This document shows, one piece after another, positions 1 through 10,520 of a stretch of DNA of 64,000 nt (positions are counted from its first letter, which is position 1; the number at the start of each line of letters is the position of its first letter). This DNA comes from Asterella californica (taxonomy: Eukaryota > Streptophyta > Marchantiopsida > Marchantiales > Aytoniaceae): contig JAYKYS010000012.1 in NCBI GenBank assembly GCA_036924285.1, positions 14,260,001-14,324,000 on the forward strand. The letters are read 5' to 3'. The notes under the pieces were generated by a model. It was not told where the DNA came from. It saw only the letters and a list, made by a program, of their open reading frames with translations, and searched no databases. The translations under genes and the position numbers were made by a program.

Positions 1-1400
1 TGGGAGAAGAAATGACACAAGAGGTGTTGTTACAACCATTTCCTTTCATTTTACCTATGGTAGATTATTCTCGAATGAAATTGGTGATGTTCGTACTCTT
101 TTAGCGAGTAGTTATTGCACGAAAATTAGAAGAGTAGAAAGAGTAGTTACAAGATAGGGAAGTTACCAATGTTTCATGAGAAGGACAATGAAGATGTAGA
201 ACCATTTGTACGAGACTTCAAAAGGGGTTGCATCGGAAACAACGTGAGAAGGAAGGAAGAATGGGTGTTGTTATTGCCGTAGTTTTTAGAAGATTTTGCT
301 CTTACGTGGTATGAAGATCGAGTGAAGAACAAGACACTTGGTGTAGTAGAGGACACATGAGAGACGTTGAGTAACACATTCATTGAAGAGTTTCTTCCAG
401 AAGAGAGTTATGAGAAGCTCATGGTGGAGCTTACTCATTTGAAGCAATGAGACGACGAGAAAGTTTGGCAGTATGCCGAAAGGGTGGATAAGTTGGAGCA
501 ATGATTTCGAACGGTCCTACGAAAGAGCGGAAACAATGAGGAGCTAACGATGACGGGGATTGGAGCAGTGCTGACCAAGAACTTGGTGGGAGGATTGAGA
601 CCTTCAATTCGAATCCAAGTGAGGTACGAGAAGCCAACAATCAAAGCGGAGGTCATCAAGATTACGACAAATAAGGAAGAGAGTTTGGATGAAGGAGATA
701 TTATCCAACCTCATCATGCAGCTCTGATGTTGACTCCGACTCTTGGTGTAACCACAACGATAGCATCTGCACCATCACAATTGGTAATTGCTTCAACGTC
801 AGCTCCTACTCCAACGATGGTGCCAAGACAGTTTGTCTCAACAACGATGTCTACTGTCACCTCTGATTTTCATGCCGAGCTGAAGAGCATCACCGACACT
901 CTTGCGGATCTCAAGATAAATGTGGTGCAGTTACGAGAATGGAGAACCAAAGATGGAGGAGGAGGTCAAAGAGATTACGACAACAATCCTAACCGAAGAA
1001 ATCAAGATAACTTTGGAGGCAACCAAGGTAACTTTGGAGGAATCACTTGTTGGACGTGTGGAGATTCTCATTTCTAGCAAAATTGTCCTAACAATGGAGC
1101 AAGAGGTGCCGAAGCTGTCAGAATGAATGTGGGTGGAGGAAATCCATCACAAGGACGAGACAAGGGAGTGGCTACTATCGATGTAGTGTGAGATCCTATT
1201 TACGAGAAAGGAGAGAGTTCAAACTCTTCTCATGCACCGGTGGAGCTTTTAGCTCAAGAAAGGAAAAGAACTTAATTTTCTGATGAACCTGTTTTCATGG
1301 AGGAGTCAACAAGTAGAAGTACTCGTTCGAGTAATGTTTCGAGTACACCAAGGGAGCCAAGAAGGAAACTGGGGATGGCGGATTTCACCATTTCATCTTC
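1..1400 (+). pseudogene. decayed Ty3/gypsy gag polyprotein fragment
   Basis: The plus strand encodes a retrotransposon gag (Retrotrans_gag type) interrupted by several in-frame stops. Recognisable segments include EPFVRDFKRGCIGNNVR near 200-245, a leucine- and tryptophan-containing capsid core (LEDFALTWYEDRV near 290-320), EEFLPEESYEKLMVELTHLK near 385-445, and an open stretch 550-1077 ending in a zinc knuckle. The knuckle reads CWTCGDSH, then a stop, then QNC, so its last cysteine lies beyond the TAG at 1075-1077. It abuts the LTR that starts at 1409 and runs off the left edge of the window. Gag would package element RNA in virus-like particles; this copy cannot make a full product. It belongs to a different family from the minus-strand element next to it. 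Confidence 0.75.
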
Positions 1401-1408
1401 CCAAGCGG

Positions 1409-2739
1409 TGTCGAGTTGAGAGTTTTCCTGGGAAGGGCGGAACCTTCTGGCTGTGATAGATCTTGAAGGCTGTGTTTAGTCTACTCAGGGAAGCGTTGGA
1501 CTTCAGGCTACGGTTTCTTACTATACAGAGGTAGGCTTCAGATAAAAAAGGAACAGTATAAACACTCACTCAGGTAGAATGGACCCTCCAGTATGTTCAG
1601 GAAGTGAAAATCAGATCAGACTAGTAGTAATAAGGTCAGACAGTAAACTTTAACAGTCCAGAATCAGAAACATACGATGGTTCAGACTTCAGAACTCCTC
1701 CTACATGTAAGTGAGGCCCTACTGACCATACACACGAAGTTTCAGCTTGAGATCAAATCAGAGTGTCGAGATATGGGCAGAAATGTTTTGAGCAGAGAAA
1801 TTACGGCAATTTCTGGTACCCAGACAGCTATTTCGACCTAGAACAGAGAATTGGCTTGATCACTTTCAAAGATTCTTACAAGATTTGCAGTACACAGCTT
1901 GCTGAACACTCCTGTGAAGTTGGGACTCCTGATTGTACACATAACTCCAGATCTCGCTCTCTGAAGTTGCTATTCTAGATTGAGAGCTTTTCGGGCCCCC
2001 TCTGCTTCATCAGTCGCCTCGAATTACTCAGTCATTCAATTGACATGAAAATTTGGAGACAGTCGTAGCCTTACTGACAGTGAACGTGACCACGAAGGTT
2101 TGAAGCGATTTTCTCAAATCTACTGCGATTGACAACGAAAACCCCAAAATCAACAGAAGTGCTGCAATTCTGACACAAATCGAACTTCAATCAGCCATAA
2201 CTCCTTCTTTATTGCTCCAAATCGATCAAAAATTTTGCTAACAGTGCTTGGCACGATGAACCCTATCTCCCTGTACTCTCAGATTTCGAAGTCCCCTCAC
2301 CAAATGCTCGAACTCCTCTTAAGACCCCTACTACTAAGTTTAGCGGTACACTAAAGACAAAATTGGACCAATGGGAGTTCATAGCTTCACTCCCTTGTCC
2401 TTTTGTGTCCCAAACCACGTGGTGACTTAAATTTTGCACATAGGCTACCACGTCAAGCCCTCTAAAGTGCCAACGTAACCCCTAAACTACATGCGAAGAC
2501 ATGTAAAACGGCACGTAATCCCGAAAGATAACCTAACCTCGCTAGGAAGCATGCATGGGCGACATGTAATTACAACCCATGACCTTAACTCCATCTACAT
2601 GGTAATCAACCTACTAAGACTCAAAAATATATAACATCCTCCAGTGTCGACTTCTCTGAGGTCCTAATTTCATTCAGAGAGACTAACGCTTGACAGAGAG
2701 GTGAATTATTTACAATGTAAAATGATTCACATCACGACA
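1409..2739 (-). repeat. 3' LTR of the minus-strand gypsy element
   Basis: Read on the minus strand the segment starts TGTCG immediately after a purine tract and ends in CA at 1409. It carries a TATATAT box near 2630, close to its start, as expected for U3. A related copy in the opposite orientation occupies 6301-7790. The two share long recognisable stretches, for example the part around 1990-2470, when one is reverse-complemented. Length is about 1.33 kb. The left boundary was set by the match between the two copies and is good to within a few bases. Confidence 0.6.
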
Positions 2740-2756
2740 TCCACCCCCTCCAAACC
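2740..2756 (-). other. polypurine tract
   Basis: The minus strand reads GGTTTGGAGGGGGTGGA directly upstream of the LTR start TGTCG and just downstream of the pol stop at 2786. This is the expected place and composition for the plus-strand DNA primer of an LTR retrotransposon, and it fixes the orientation of the element. Confidence 0.6.
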
Positions 2757-2785
2757 TACACATCCTCCAGCATGTGCCAACCTCT

Positions 2786-5700
2786 TTAGTCTTCCGACTG
2801 TTCTTCTTCATCGTCACTCTCCTCCGCCTCAGTCACTTCAGTAGCCGAGTCGTCTTCGTCTCTTGGCATCCTCTGCTCAGACTCCAAGAAACTGAACAAA
2901 TCTACTGATCCTCCACGTTGTTTGAACAACTTCACTCGTTTGCTAGCCACATATAGTTTCAAAGGAGTACCATCCAGCTCAAGTAAACTATAAGTGGCAT
3001 TCTCATAAACATCTAGCACAACATAAGGCCCGAACCATCTTCGTGAGAACTTACGAAGTGTAGAGTGCTGGTTCTCCAGCGTGCTATCATACACTAGAAC
3101 CCAATCACCAACACGTATTGGCTTCGGTCGTAGTCGATGAGTCTTGTCGAAACGCTCTTTGTTTTTTACTCGAGCCACCTTCAGCTTCTCTTGCGCTTCA
3201 GCAAGATCCTCCTCCCTTCGCTCCAACTGCCTAGTTCGTAAACAAGGAGTGAAGTATGATCTATACCATCTTCCCACGGTAGCGTAGCCCACGTAGGAAA
3301 GTCTTCCTCAGCAGGCATGATTGGCTTCTGCCCCAACATAAGCTCAACTGGCATATAGCCAGTCGTGGTACAATGTGTAGTTCTATCAGCCCATAAAGAA
3401 AATAGAAGCAGTCTCGACCATTCTCTAGGCCTACCATCACATGCTTTCACTAAAGCGTGAACGATAGAAAGGTGTCCTCGTTCACTCTTACCAATCCCTT
3501 CTGGATTCATGGCAGTAGTAAGTCGAAGCTTTACTCCATAACGAGCAAAGAACTCCTTCGCTTCTGCACCTCTCAGCTCGCCCCTATCTGCTCGTAATCT
3601 TCCAACAGATCCATAACGACAGATAATATCTTCCAGCACGAATCTACATATGTTCTCTGTAGTCTTCGTTCGTAGTGCTCGCCCCTCCACGTAGTTGGAG
3701 AGATCTTCCCGAGCTAACACCAAGTAGCGCATCCCCCACAGTCTCGGTGGCATCATCACAAGATCAAGGACCCACGAAAAATGAATACTAGGTGGATAGG
3801 TAGGTACAAGTCCATCTCTGTAACGAACTTTAGAGTAGAACTGGCAATGCAAACACGACCCAACAAAATCCACTACGTCTTGATACAAACCCTTCCACCA
3901 GTATCGCTCCTTCATCTTTGTGTACGTAGCCCAAACTCCACGGTGTCCAGCCCACAAGGTGTCATGAAACTCCTTAAGCAGATTCAGCTTCGTCGGTTGA
4001 TCATCCACCACTCTCGCAAGCATCCTATCTCTTCTCTTCGGACGTTTCCACAGATAACCTTTACGTAAAAGGTAATCGTACGTCTTTCGTCTGATCTCCT
4101 TGAACTCTGTATCACTCCATCCTTCTCTTCTGCATAATAAACTCAGATAATATCCGATATCGCGGAACTTTTCCGTGTAGAACTCCTCGTAGAACGGCAG
4201 TGGTTCCAAGTCTGAAGTCTGCTGACCAACTTGGCACCAAACGTCTCTCTTCTCTTCATCTTCGACTTCTGTAATCATCTCTTCTTCATCTGTATAACAA
4301 GCCCTAGATAACATGTCTGCAACAGGATTATCCTTTCCTGCTATATGTTTCAGCTCAGGATTCAGGCTCCGGATATAAGCAATCCATCTTAGCATTGCTA
4401 TGTCTGGAGTATTACAGTTTGCTATCATACCTAGCAAAGGCAAACAATCTGTTTCTACTATCACACGGGCACCTATCAAGAACTCTCGATCTACCTTCAT
4501 AGCAGTAACAGCTCTCCACAACTCTCGCTTCACTTGAGGATAGTTACGTTGTCTATCTGTTAAGATTCGAGCTCCAAATCTAGAAACAAACCGCACACCA
4601 TATGCGTCTTCCTGGCCAACTGCCCATCCAATCGCCTTTGGACTCGTATCAACAGTTAGTACCACAGGTCTTCCGCTCTCGTAGCTAAGCCTCCTTAGTA
4701 TAGGTGGAGACTTCAGAATCTCCTTCTGCTGCTCCATCGTCTCGTGATGTTCTTGCTGCCAAGTAAACCTCTTCTCTTTTCTCAGAATTGCATATAGATG
4801 CTCGTCAATGTGTGCATAATGAGGAATACTCACACGAAAGAACACACAAGCTCCTAAGAATCGTCGAACCTCAGTGATGCTGGTACAGTCTGTTATCCTT
4901 GCTATAGCATCTACCTTCTCTGGGTTCGGTCGTCTTCCAAAAGTACCGCATAAGTGACCAACCACCACAATCTCTGACATTCCAAAACGAGATTTGGTAC
5001 CTGACAGAGTGAGGTGTACCTCTTCCAAGCGCATCAGAATCTTCTCCACATCTCGGATGTGGTCTGCAACGAACTTTCTGCAACTATCAGCAGTCATAGT
5101 TTCATCCTTGTCCTCCACCAGACAGCCTTTCATGGAGATATCATCAAGAAATGGGATGGTAACCTCAGGTACAAACTCTCGTAACACCTTATGCATAGCG
5201 TTTTGCATATGGGCTACTAAGTTTGTTGCGTCCTGAGCAAGAGTACACATCCGCATCAATCCCAAATGTGTACGCATGGTAGTCAAGTCTCTACTCTCCA
5301 AAGCAAGCTGAAACTGATCATAACCTGAAAATAGATCTCCAATAGAATAGATAGATCTTCTAGCAAATGCCTCGGCTACTTCATCAACCACATGTCCTGT
5401 TCCAACGTTTCGAATCGTGATGTTGTTGGCAGGCTGCAAGTCTTGGATGAAGCGCAGAGCTCCTGTCTTCTTAGGTACTGTGAACCATCGGCTGGAGTAC
5501 GGAGCCATAGATGGTTCAAGAATACACATCCGCATCCTCTCCTTCAGTAACTCAATAACCTTCGATAGCAAGGCACGAGGGACCGAAATCGGCTTCAAGT
5601 CCCAAGGTACGTGAGGAATAGTGAAGATAACCATCGGAGCTATCACACTAGGATCCACACAACCAATCTCTCCAGCTGAGAAAGAAAATGCCTTACCATG

Positions 5701-6297
5701 GCTAACTATCATCTGCTCCAAAGCTCGTTTCTCCACTTCAGTCAAGAAGCCACCCCCTCCTATCTGGAGTTGCTCGAGTGTCTCTTGAGTAAACTTGTGT
5801 CCTATGTGTTTAGGATCTCTCAGTACAGGCTCAGCGGCTGCTAACTCCATCTGCTGTCGTGAATCAACAGATAACTGGGTCGCCACTGGTTTCACCTTCT
5901 TCGCTACAGTTTTGTATTTGGTGTGAACCTCTGCTTCTTCACGAGAGCCACACCAGCAGATTGCATCCTTCCATCCACTCTCCAGTCTCGGATGAGGACG
6001 AGATTGTAAGCACGAGACAACCTCCTCATAGACTTTACGAGAGTGGATAGGGATCACCACCCTTCCTCCCATCTGGACCATCAACCTATCTACATCATCC
6101 AGCCAACGAACAAAAGACTGTACACCTACAAACTCCTCATAAACACCAGAAATCATCTCATCTTCACTCAGAACTCCTGTACAGCGTAGATTTTCTGCAT
6201 ACTTCTCCATCTGCCTCCTACTCTTCTCAGTCAGATCCTCTACTCGTGTGAACTTACTCCAATCATTAGAACTAAAGTCATCAAACCAGATTTCCAA
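2786..6297 (-). pseudogene. Ty3/gypsy pol (RT-RNase H-integrase), frameshifted near its end
   Basis: A 1038-codon frame (3181-6297) holds the pol domains in order. Reverse transcriptase spans about residues 220-450 with RWFTVPKKTGALRF and the active site FLDD at about 383-386. RNase H spans about 545-665 (VDTSP, KRELW, ETDCLPLL, GKDNPVADMLSR). The integrase HHCC zinc domain is at about 776-818 (ending CLHC), and the DDE core has D at about 845, D at about 904 (RADRGE) and E at about 940 (GKSERGH). The integrase C-terminus continues in another frame (2786-3292; GDWVLVYDS, FGPYVVLDVY) that overlaps the main frame by 112 bases, so a single shift near 3245 separates them. The frame opens right after a TAG next to an LTR-like sequence and has no convincing ATG. 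The FLDD motif and integrase tail resemble fungal-type gypsy elements as I recall them; that placement is inference. Confidence 0.9.
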
Positions 6298-6300
6298 CTA

Positions 6301-7790
6301 TGTACAGTGTAACTACTCTCTGAATCTTGAGCAACCTCTTTGTCAATCTCCTATGATCCCACAAGCTGCTCAAGCGGGATCATAGTAGTAGCAGATCCAT
6401 CACTCTTGGTATCCCGTTGTCGCGCTACTTGGCGGCTACATGCTTGACTTCTACTCCGACGCTTAGGTTTGATAGTTCTAGAAGTTAGCTCATATTACTT
6501 CTAGTCCTTTATATATATGTTTGACACCTTTGCATACGGTGTTAATACTATTTTGAGTCTTAGTAGGCTGATAGTATGTTAGTTATCTTGTTCAAGCATT
6601 TGTGCGCTTGTGCAAGTGACTTCTTACTTGTCTATGACATTCAATGTACATAACTTAGGGTTTCCATGCTGATAGGGGTTTGAGCTCATGGGTTGTACTT
6701 ACTTGTCGCCCATGCACGCTTTCTAGCTGATTTAAGTTATTTTTCAGGGCTATATGTCATTTTAGGTAGTTTAAGTTTTACGCTGGCACTCTAGGGGGCT
6801 TGACGTGGTAGCCTATGAGTGTAGATAAGTTACCAGGTAGTTTAAGGCACAAAAGGACAGTCAAGTGGAGCTATGAACTCCCATTGGTCCATTTTTGTCT
6901 TTTGTAAAACTCTAAGTTTAGAAACAGAGCTCTAGAGGAGAGTTCGAGCAATTGGTGAGGGATCTTCGAAATCTGAGAACACAGGAAGAGAGAGCTCGTC
7001 GTGCCAAGCACTGTCAGTGAAATTTTTGCTCGATTTGGATCAATAAACAAGGAGTTATGCCCAATTGAAGTTCGGATTGTGCAAAAACTGCGTCACTTTT
7101 GTTGATTTTGGGGTTTTCGGTGCCAATTGCAGCAGAATTGAGGAAATCACTTCAAAACTTCGTGGTTGCGTTCACTGTCAGGAGGGCTACGACTGTCCAA
7201 AAAGTTTCGAATCATTTGATTAATTGAGTAATTCAGGGCGGCCGCTGAAGCAGAGGGGGTCTGAAAAGCTCTTAATCTAGAGCAGCGACTTTAGAGAAGG
7301 AGATCTGGAGTTCTACAAACATTCAGGAGTCCCAACTTCACAGGGATGTTCAGCATCCTATAGACTTCAAATACTGTGAGAAGATTTGAAATTCATCAAG
7401 CCAATTCTCTGTTCTATGTCTGAATAGCTGTCTAGGTACCAGAAATTGCCATAATTCTCTTATTCAGAACTTTTCTGTTCATATCTCCGTGTCAGAATTT
7501 GATCTCAGGTTGAAACTTCGTCTGTGAGTTCAGTAGTACCTCATTTGCATGTAGGGGAAGTTTAGAGGTCTAAACCTTCATAGTTTTCCTCTCTTTGAGT
7601 GTCAAAGTTCACCGCTTAAACCTATTACTACCAGTGAGACCTAAATTTCGCTTTTTGAGCATATCAGAGGATCCTACACTCCTGTGTGAGTGTTTATAGC
7701 TCCTGTTGTGACCTGAAAGCCAACCTCTTGAGTAAACAACCACAGCCAGAAGCCCGGCGCTTTCCTAGGTAGACGGATCACACTCCGACA
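6301..7790 (+). repeat. inverted second LTR copy between gag-protease and pol
   Basis: This segment starts TGTACAG and ends CCGACA on the plus strand, with a TATATATAT box at 6510-6518. It is a diverged copy of the 1409-2739 LTR but points the opposite way. It separates the minus-strand gag-protease frame (ending 7796) from the minus-strand pol frame (beginning 6297). No 5-base target duplication is visible (AACTA on the left, CCGTC on the right), and there is no primer site or polypurine tract beside it. It may be a solo LTR, a nested insertion or a product of rearrangement. Confidence 0.6.
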
Positions 7791-7795
7791 CCGTC

Positions 7796-10381
7796 CTACA
7801 AGAATAGTTTCAGAAAACCCTTGCCCCTACAGATGGGAGAATCTCTCAAAGTCTGTCTGTTTCGTTCGTGATTCGTACGAACGATCAGAAACTGAACAGA
7901 ACGTCTATCATCTGGACTACGGATCCTAGCATAGTGAGATCCATCGTCCATCACCTTGGTCTCCATTCTAACTGCCGTGATATAAGGCTGACCAAGAATC
8001 ACTGGATATGAAGCAGAAGACTGCACGAATAAGTGCTGATCTACTTCCACATCACCTAGCTTCACCCTCACGTTAGGACAAGCACCGTATAACTCACCCT
8101 TCTGGTTGTTTGCCGCTCGTAGCACCCAACCATGGTTCAGTTCGATAGGCCACTGACCTCTTTCGTACACCTCCCGTGACATGATGTTGATCTCTGAACC
8201 GTGATCAACCAAAGTAGCAACAGGTTCTAAACTCCCAAGGCGAACTCGTGTAGCAGTCGTAGCACGAGCCCAGTGTCTCTTCCTGAAGTCACTATCAGTA
8301 GCTGGACTCTCGTCGCCAACTTCATCATCATCAAACTCAACAGTGTTGGTACCAGCAACCAACGCTTCTTGCTGGTACTCTGTATCATCAGCCTCTTGAA
8401 AATGCACCTTTCCGAACTCTACATCATTCATAGAAGCTCCTACCACATCAATCATCAGACTCTCTACCTGCTCAGACATCACCTGTCTCTTGTGCTTGAT
8501 GATGTCGATGATCAGCTCGTGAAACTCCCTCTTCGCAATACCAAGAACTTCTCGAAGAGAAAACTCGATTCGTGCGTCAAGTATTCTCTGCTCCAAGATG
8601 CTCTTGAGATCAGTTGAAGTCTCTATATCAGCTGCCAAGTTGTAAGCCGGTCCCTTCCCTTTCTCTTGGGTAGTAAACCGTCTACGAGCGGTCGTTGGCT
8701 CCTGCTGGGATCTATGCACGTCCTTCATCGGACCTAGTGCAGGTGGAGGAGCTGCAGAAGTAGACGGGATGTCTTCTGGAGGAGATGCTCGTCTCCTTGT
8801 GAACCTCCGTCTATCTCTAGTCTCCTCTAGAACTCCAATATCTAGTTCAGAGGCTTCTCGCCGCCTCTTCTCCTCCACAGAAGCATCCTGCCAGTGAACG
8901 TGTCTATCCACGTCCAAGAATGCTTTGATAGACGTAGCATCAACAGGATCTCCCCACCCTGTGACCCTACGGATAGTTTCTACTCCTCTCTTCAGTACTT
9001 CAGAAGGAACTTGAGTAGTATTCTTCTCAGTAGTCTTATCTAGCAACGTAGGACTAGAAGAAACTTCAATGTGACCGACATATACATCAGGATTTACCGG
9101 TGGTGTCATCAACGCATGTACAGTTGGAGCTGCGGTGATCTGAGGCAAACTTCTCATGCCTCCTCGTCCAAACTGCGTGTTCAGCGGCTCTCCAGTCGAA
9201 GAAAGGTGTAGCCTACCGTTCAGGTAGCGAACCACACCATCTCGCAGGGCAGCCGTAAGCTCTTGACACTCTCCACGAAAATGATCAGGACTGTCACACC
9301 AGATACATCTACGAACAGGAGCACCTCTTGGACGTGCAGCAGCAGGTGCCGGTGGCTGCTCTCTCTGCAGGCCAGCTAACTCCATCTTCAGTTCTCTCCT
9401 CTGGCGAATCAAGTCTTCGATCTGGTTCTGCTGTCCATGGTTCTCCGCAGGTCTCTGAATCGGTGCCCTTTGTGCTGGAACTGGCACAACTGACATCAAA
9501 GGAACTGCAGCCGAGACAACAGGTCTAGGAGCCGGAGCAAGAGCTGGAGGTTGTTGTACTTGAGGAGCAGTGCGAGGTTGAGCGGTTATTTCTGCAAGCG
9601 GACGTCCTCCCACAGTCACTCTTCCCCTCCTCTGCCTCGTTAGTACGGCAACAACATCCTCGACTCTTCCCCAATCAGTAGTAACTCCTCCTTCAGCAGA
9701 TCGATCGGCCAACATAAAGCACAACCGATCTGCCGTAGCATCATCGGTAGCTTGCAAGAAAAGCTCAGTTTTCTTAGCATCTAAGGTTATCCTCTCAAGA
9801 GTTGAGAGTTGTCGGTATCTCCGATCAAACTCTCTCAGCATCTCATTCAGATTCATCATACGACCAGGTTGCTGCTCAACCCAGTCTAAGAACATCCTCC
9901 TAGTAACTCTCTCTGAATCTTCTTCGAGAAACTCCTCTCGAAGAGATCGCTCGAAACTCATCCAGACACCTAGATTTCTTCTTTGTACATCCCTAACTTG
10001 GTCCCGCAACTCAGGAATAACAGCTAACTCGAAACTGGTTATCATCTCTATATCCGTAACTCTAACCAGTTCCATCTCTCCTCTGTATTCATGCAGATGC
10101 CTAGAGATATCTCTTCCTTCAAACCTTCCACATCTATTAACTATCGCTTGCAAAGCTTTGGTAGATTTCAACTCACCCCCTCCAACGATCGGATGTTGTT
10201 GGACCAAGGCCGCAAGCGTATTCATGATCTCAGCTGTATCGAGACCAGATGCAGATGTCGGTGCAGCCGCTGGTGCTACAGAAGGAGCTGCAGTAAACGT
10301 AGATGCAGCAGGCGTAGAAGTAGCAGCAGCAGCACTCTTGCGATCCATCTCTTCTCCTTGTAGTGAACTCAACCTTCTCAA
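7796..10381 (-). CDS. Ty3/gypsy gag-protease polyprotein
   Basis: An open frame of 861 codons. The N-terminal part is Ala/Pro/Thr-rich. A capsid-like region spans about residues 65-260 (VNRCGRFEGRDISRHLHEY, FEREL-like helices). A Pro/Ala-rich linker follows, then a CCHC zinc knuckle CIWCDSPDHFRGEC with correct spacing at about 355-370. A basic linker leads to a retropepsin-like domain near the end: TLVDHGSEINIMS, then YPVILGQPYI. The active-site triad is DHG where most gypsy proteases have D-S/T-G; I do not know whether this is lineage-typical or disabling. The frame stops six bases before the inverted LTR, so the usual link to pol is lost. Gag forms the particle and the protease matures it. 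The first Met (GTAGTGAACTC context near 10381) is the likely start. Confidence 0.85.
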   Translation of the reverse strand: MRRLSSLQGEEMDRKSAAAATSTPAASTFTAAPSVAPAAAPTSASGLDTAEIMNTLAALVQQHPIVGGGELKSTKALQAIVNRCGRFEGRDISRHLHEYRGEMELVRVTDIEMITSFELAVIPELRDQVRDVQRRNLGVWMSFERSLREEFLEEDSERVTRRMFLDWVEQQPGRMMNLNEMLREFDRRYRQLSTLERITLDAKKTELFLQATDDATADRLCFMLADRSAEGGVTTDWGRVEDVVAVLTRQRRGRVTVGGRPLAEITAQPRTAPQVQQPPALAPAPRPVVSAAVPLMSVVPVPAQRAPIQRPAENHGQQNQIEDLIRQRRELKMELAGLQREQPPAPAAARPRGAPVRRCIWCDSPDHFRGECQELTAALRDGVVRYLNGRLHLSSTGEPLNTQFGRGGMRSLPQITAAPTVHALMTPPVNPDVYVGHIEVSSSPTLLDKTTEKNTTQVPSEVLKRGVETIRRVTGWGDPVDATSIKAFLDVDRHVHWQDASVEEKRRREASELDIGVLEETRDRRRFTRRRASPPEDIPSTSAAPPPALGPMKDVHRSQQEPTTARRRFTTQEKGKGPAYNLAADIETSTDLKSILEQRILDARIEFSLREVLGIAKREFHELIIDIIKHKRQVMSEQVESLMIDVVGASMNDVEFGKVHFQEADDTEYQQEALVAGTNTVEFDDDEVGDESPATDSDFRKRHWARATTATRVRLGSLEPVATLVDHGSEINIMSREVYERGQWPIELNHGWVLRAANNQKGELYGACPNVRVKLGDVEVDQHLFVQSSASYPVILGQPYITAVRMETKVMDDGSHYARIRSPDDRRSVQFLIVRTNHERNRQTLRDSPICRGKGFLKLFL

Positions 10382-10520
10382 TCAATCACCCCAAGAGCTC
10401 TCAGTGGAAGTGTGGTGCCCACAAATTACAGGATGCACGAATTTTTGAAATTTTTAAGAATAATGACTTGTTTGTATAACTGAAGAAGCGTTGTTACTTA
10501 AGGTTACGTCTTCCTTAACA
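10382..10520. other. junction between the two gypsy families
   Basis: Short non-coding stretch between the gag start of the minus-strand element and the GAAGAC-rich plus-strand element. No 5' LTR of the first element is visible here, so that element is truncated at its 5' side. I see no target duplication. Confidence 0.4.

Noticed and set aside
6301..7790. Programmed untranslated spacer between gag and pol
   Set aside because: Similarity to the inverted LTR at 1409-2739 explains the segment better.
10091..10448. Plus-strand ORFs of 90 and 96 codons rich in Arg/Cys or Ala
   Set aside because: They are antisense to the Ala/Thr-rich N-terminus of the minus-strand gag and reflect its composition.
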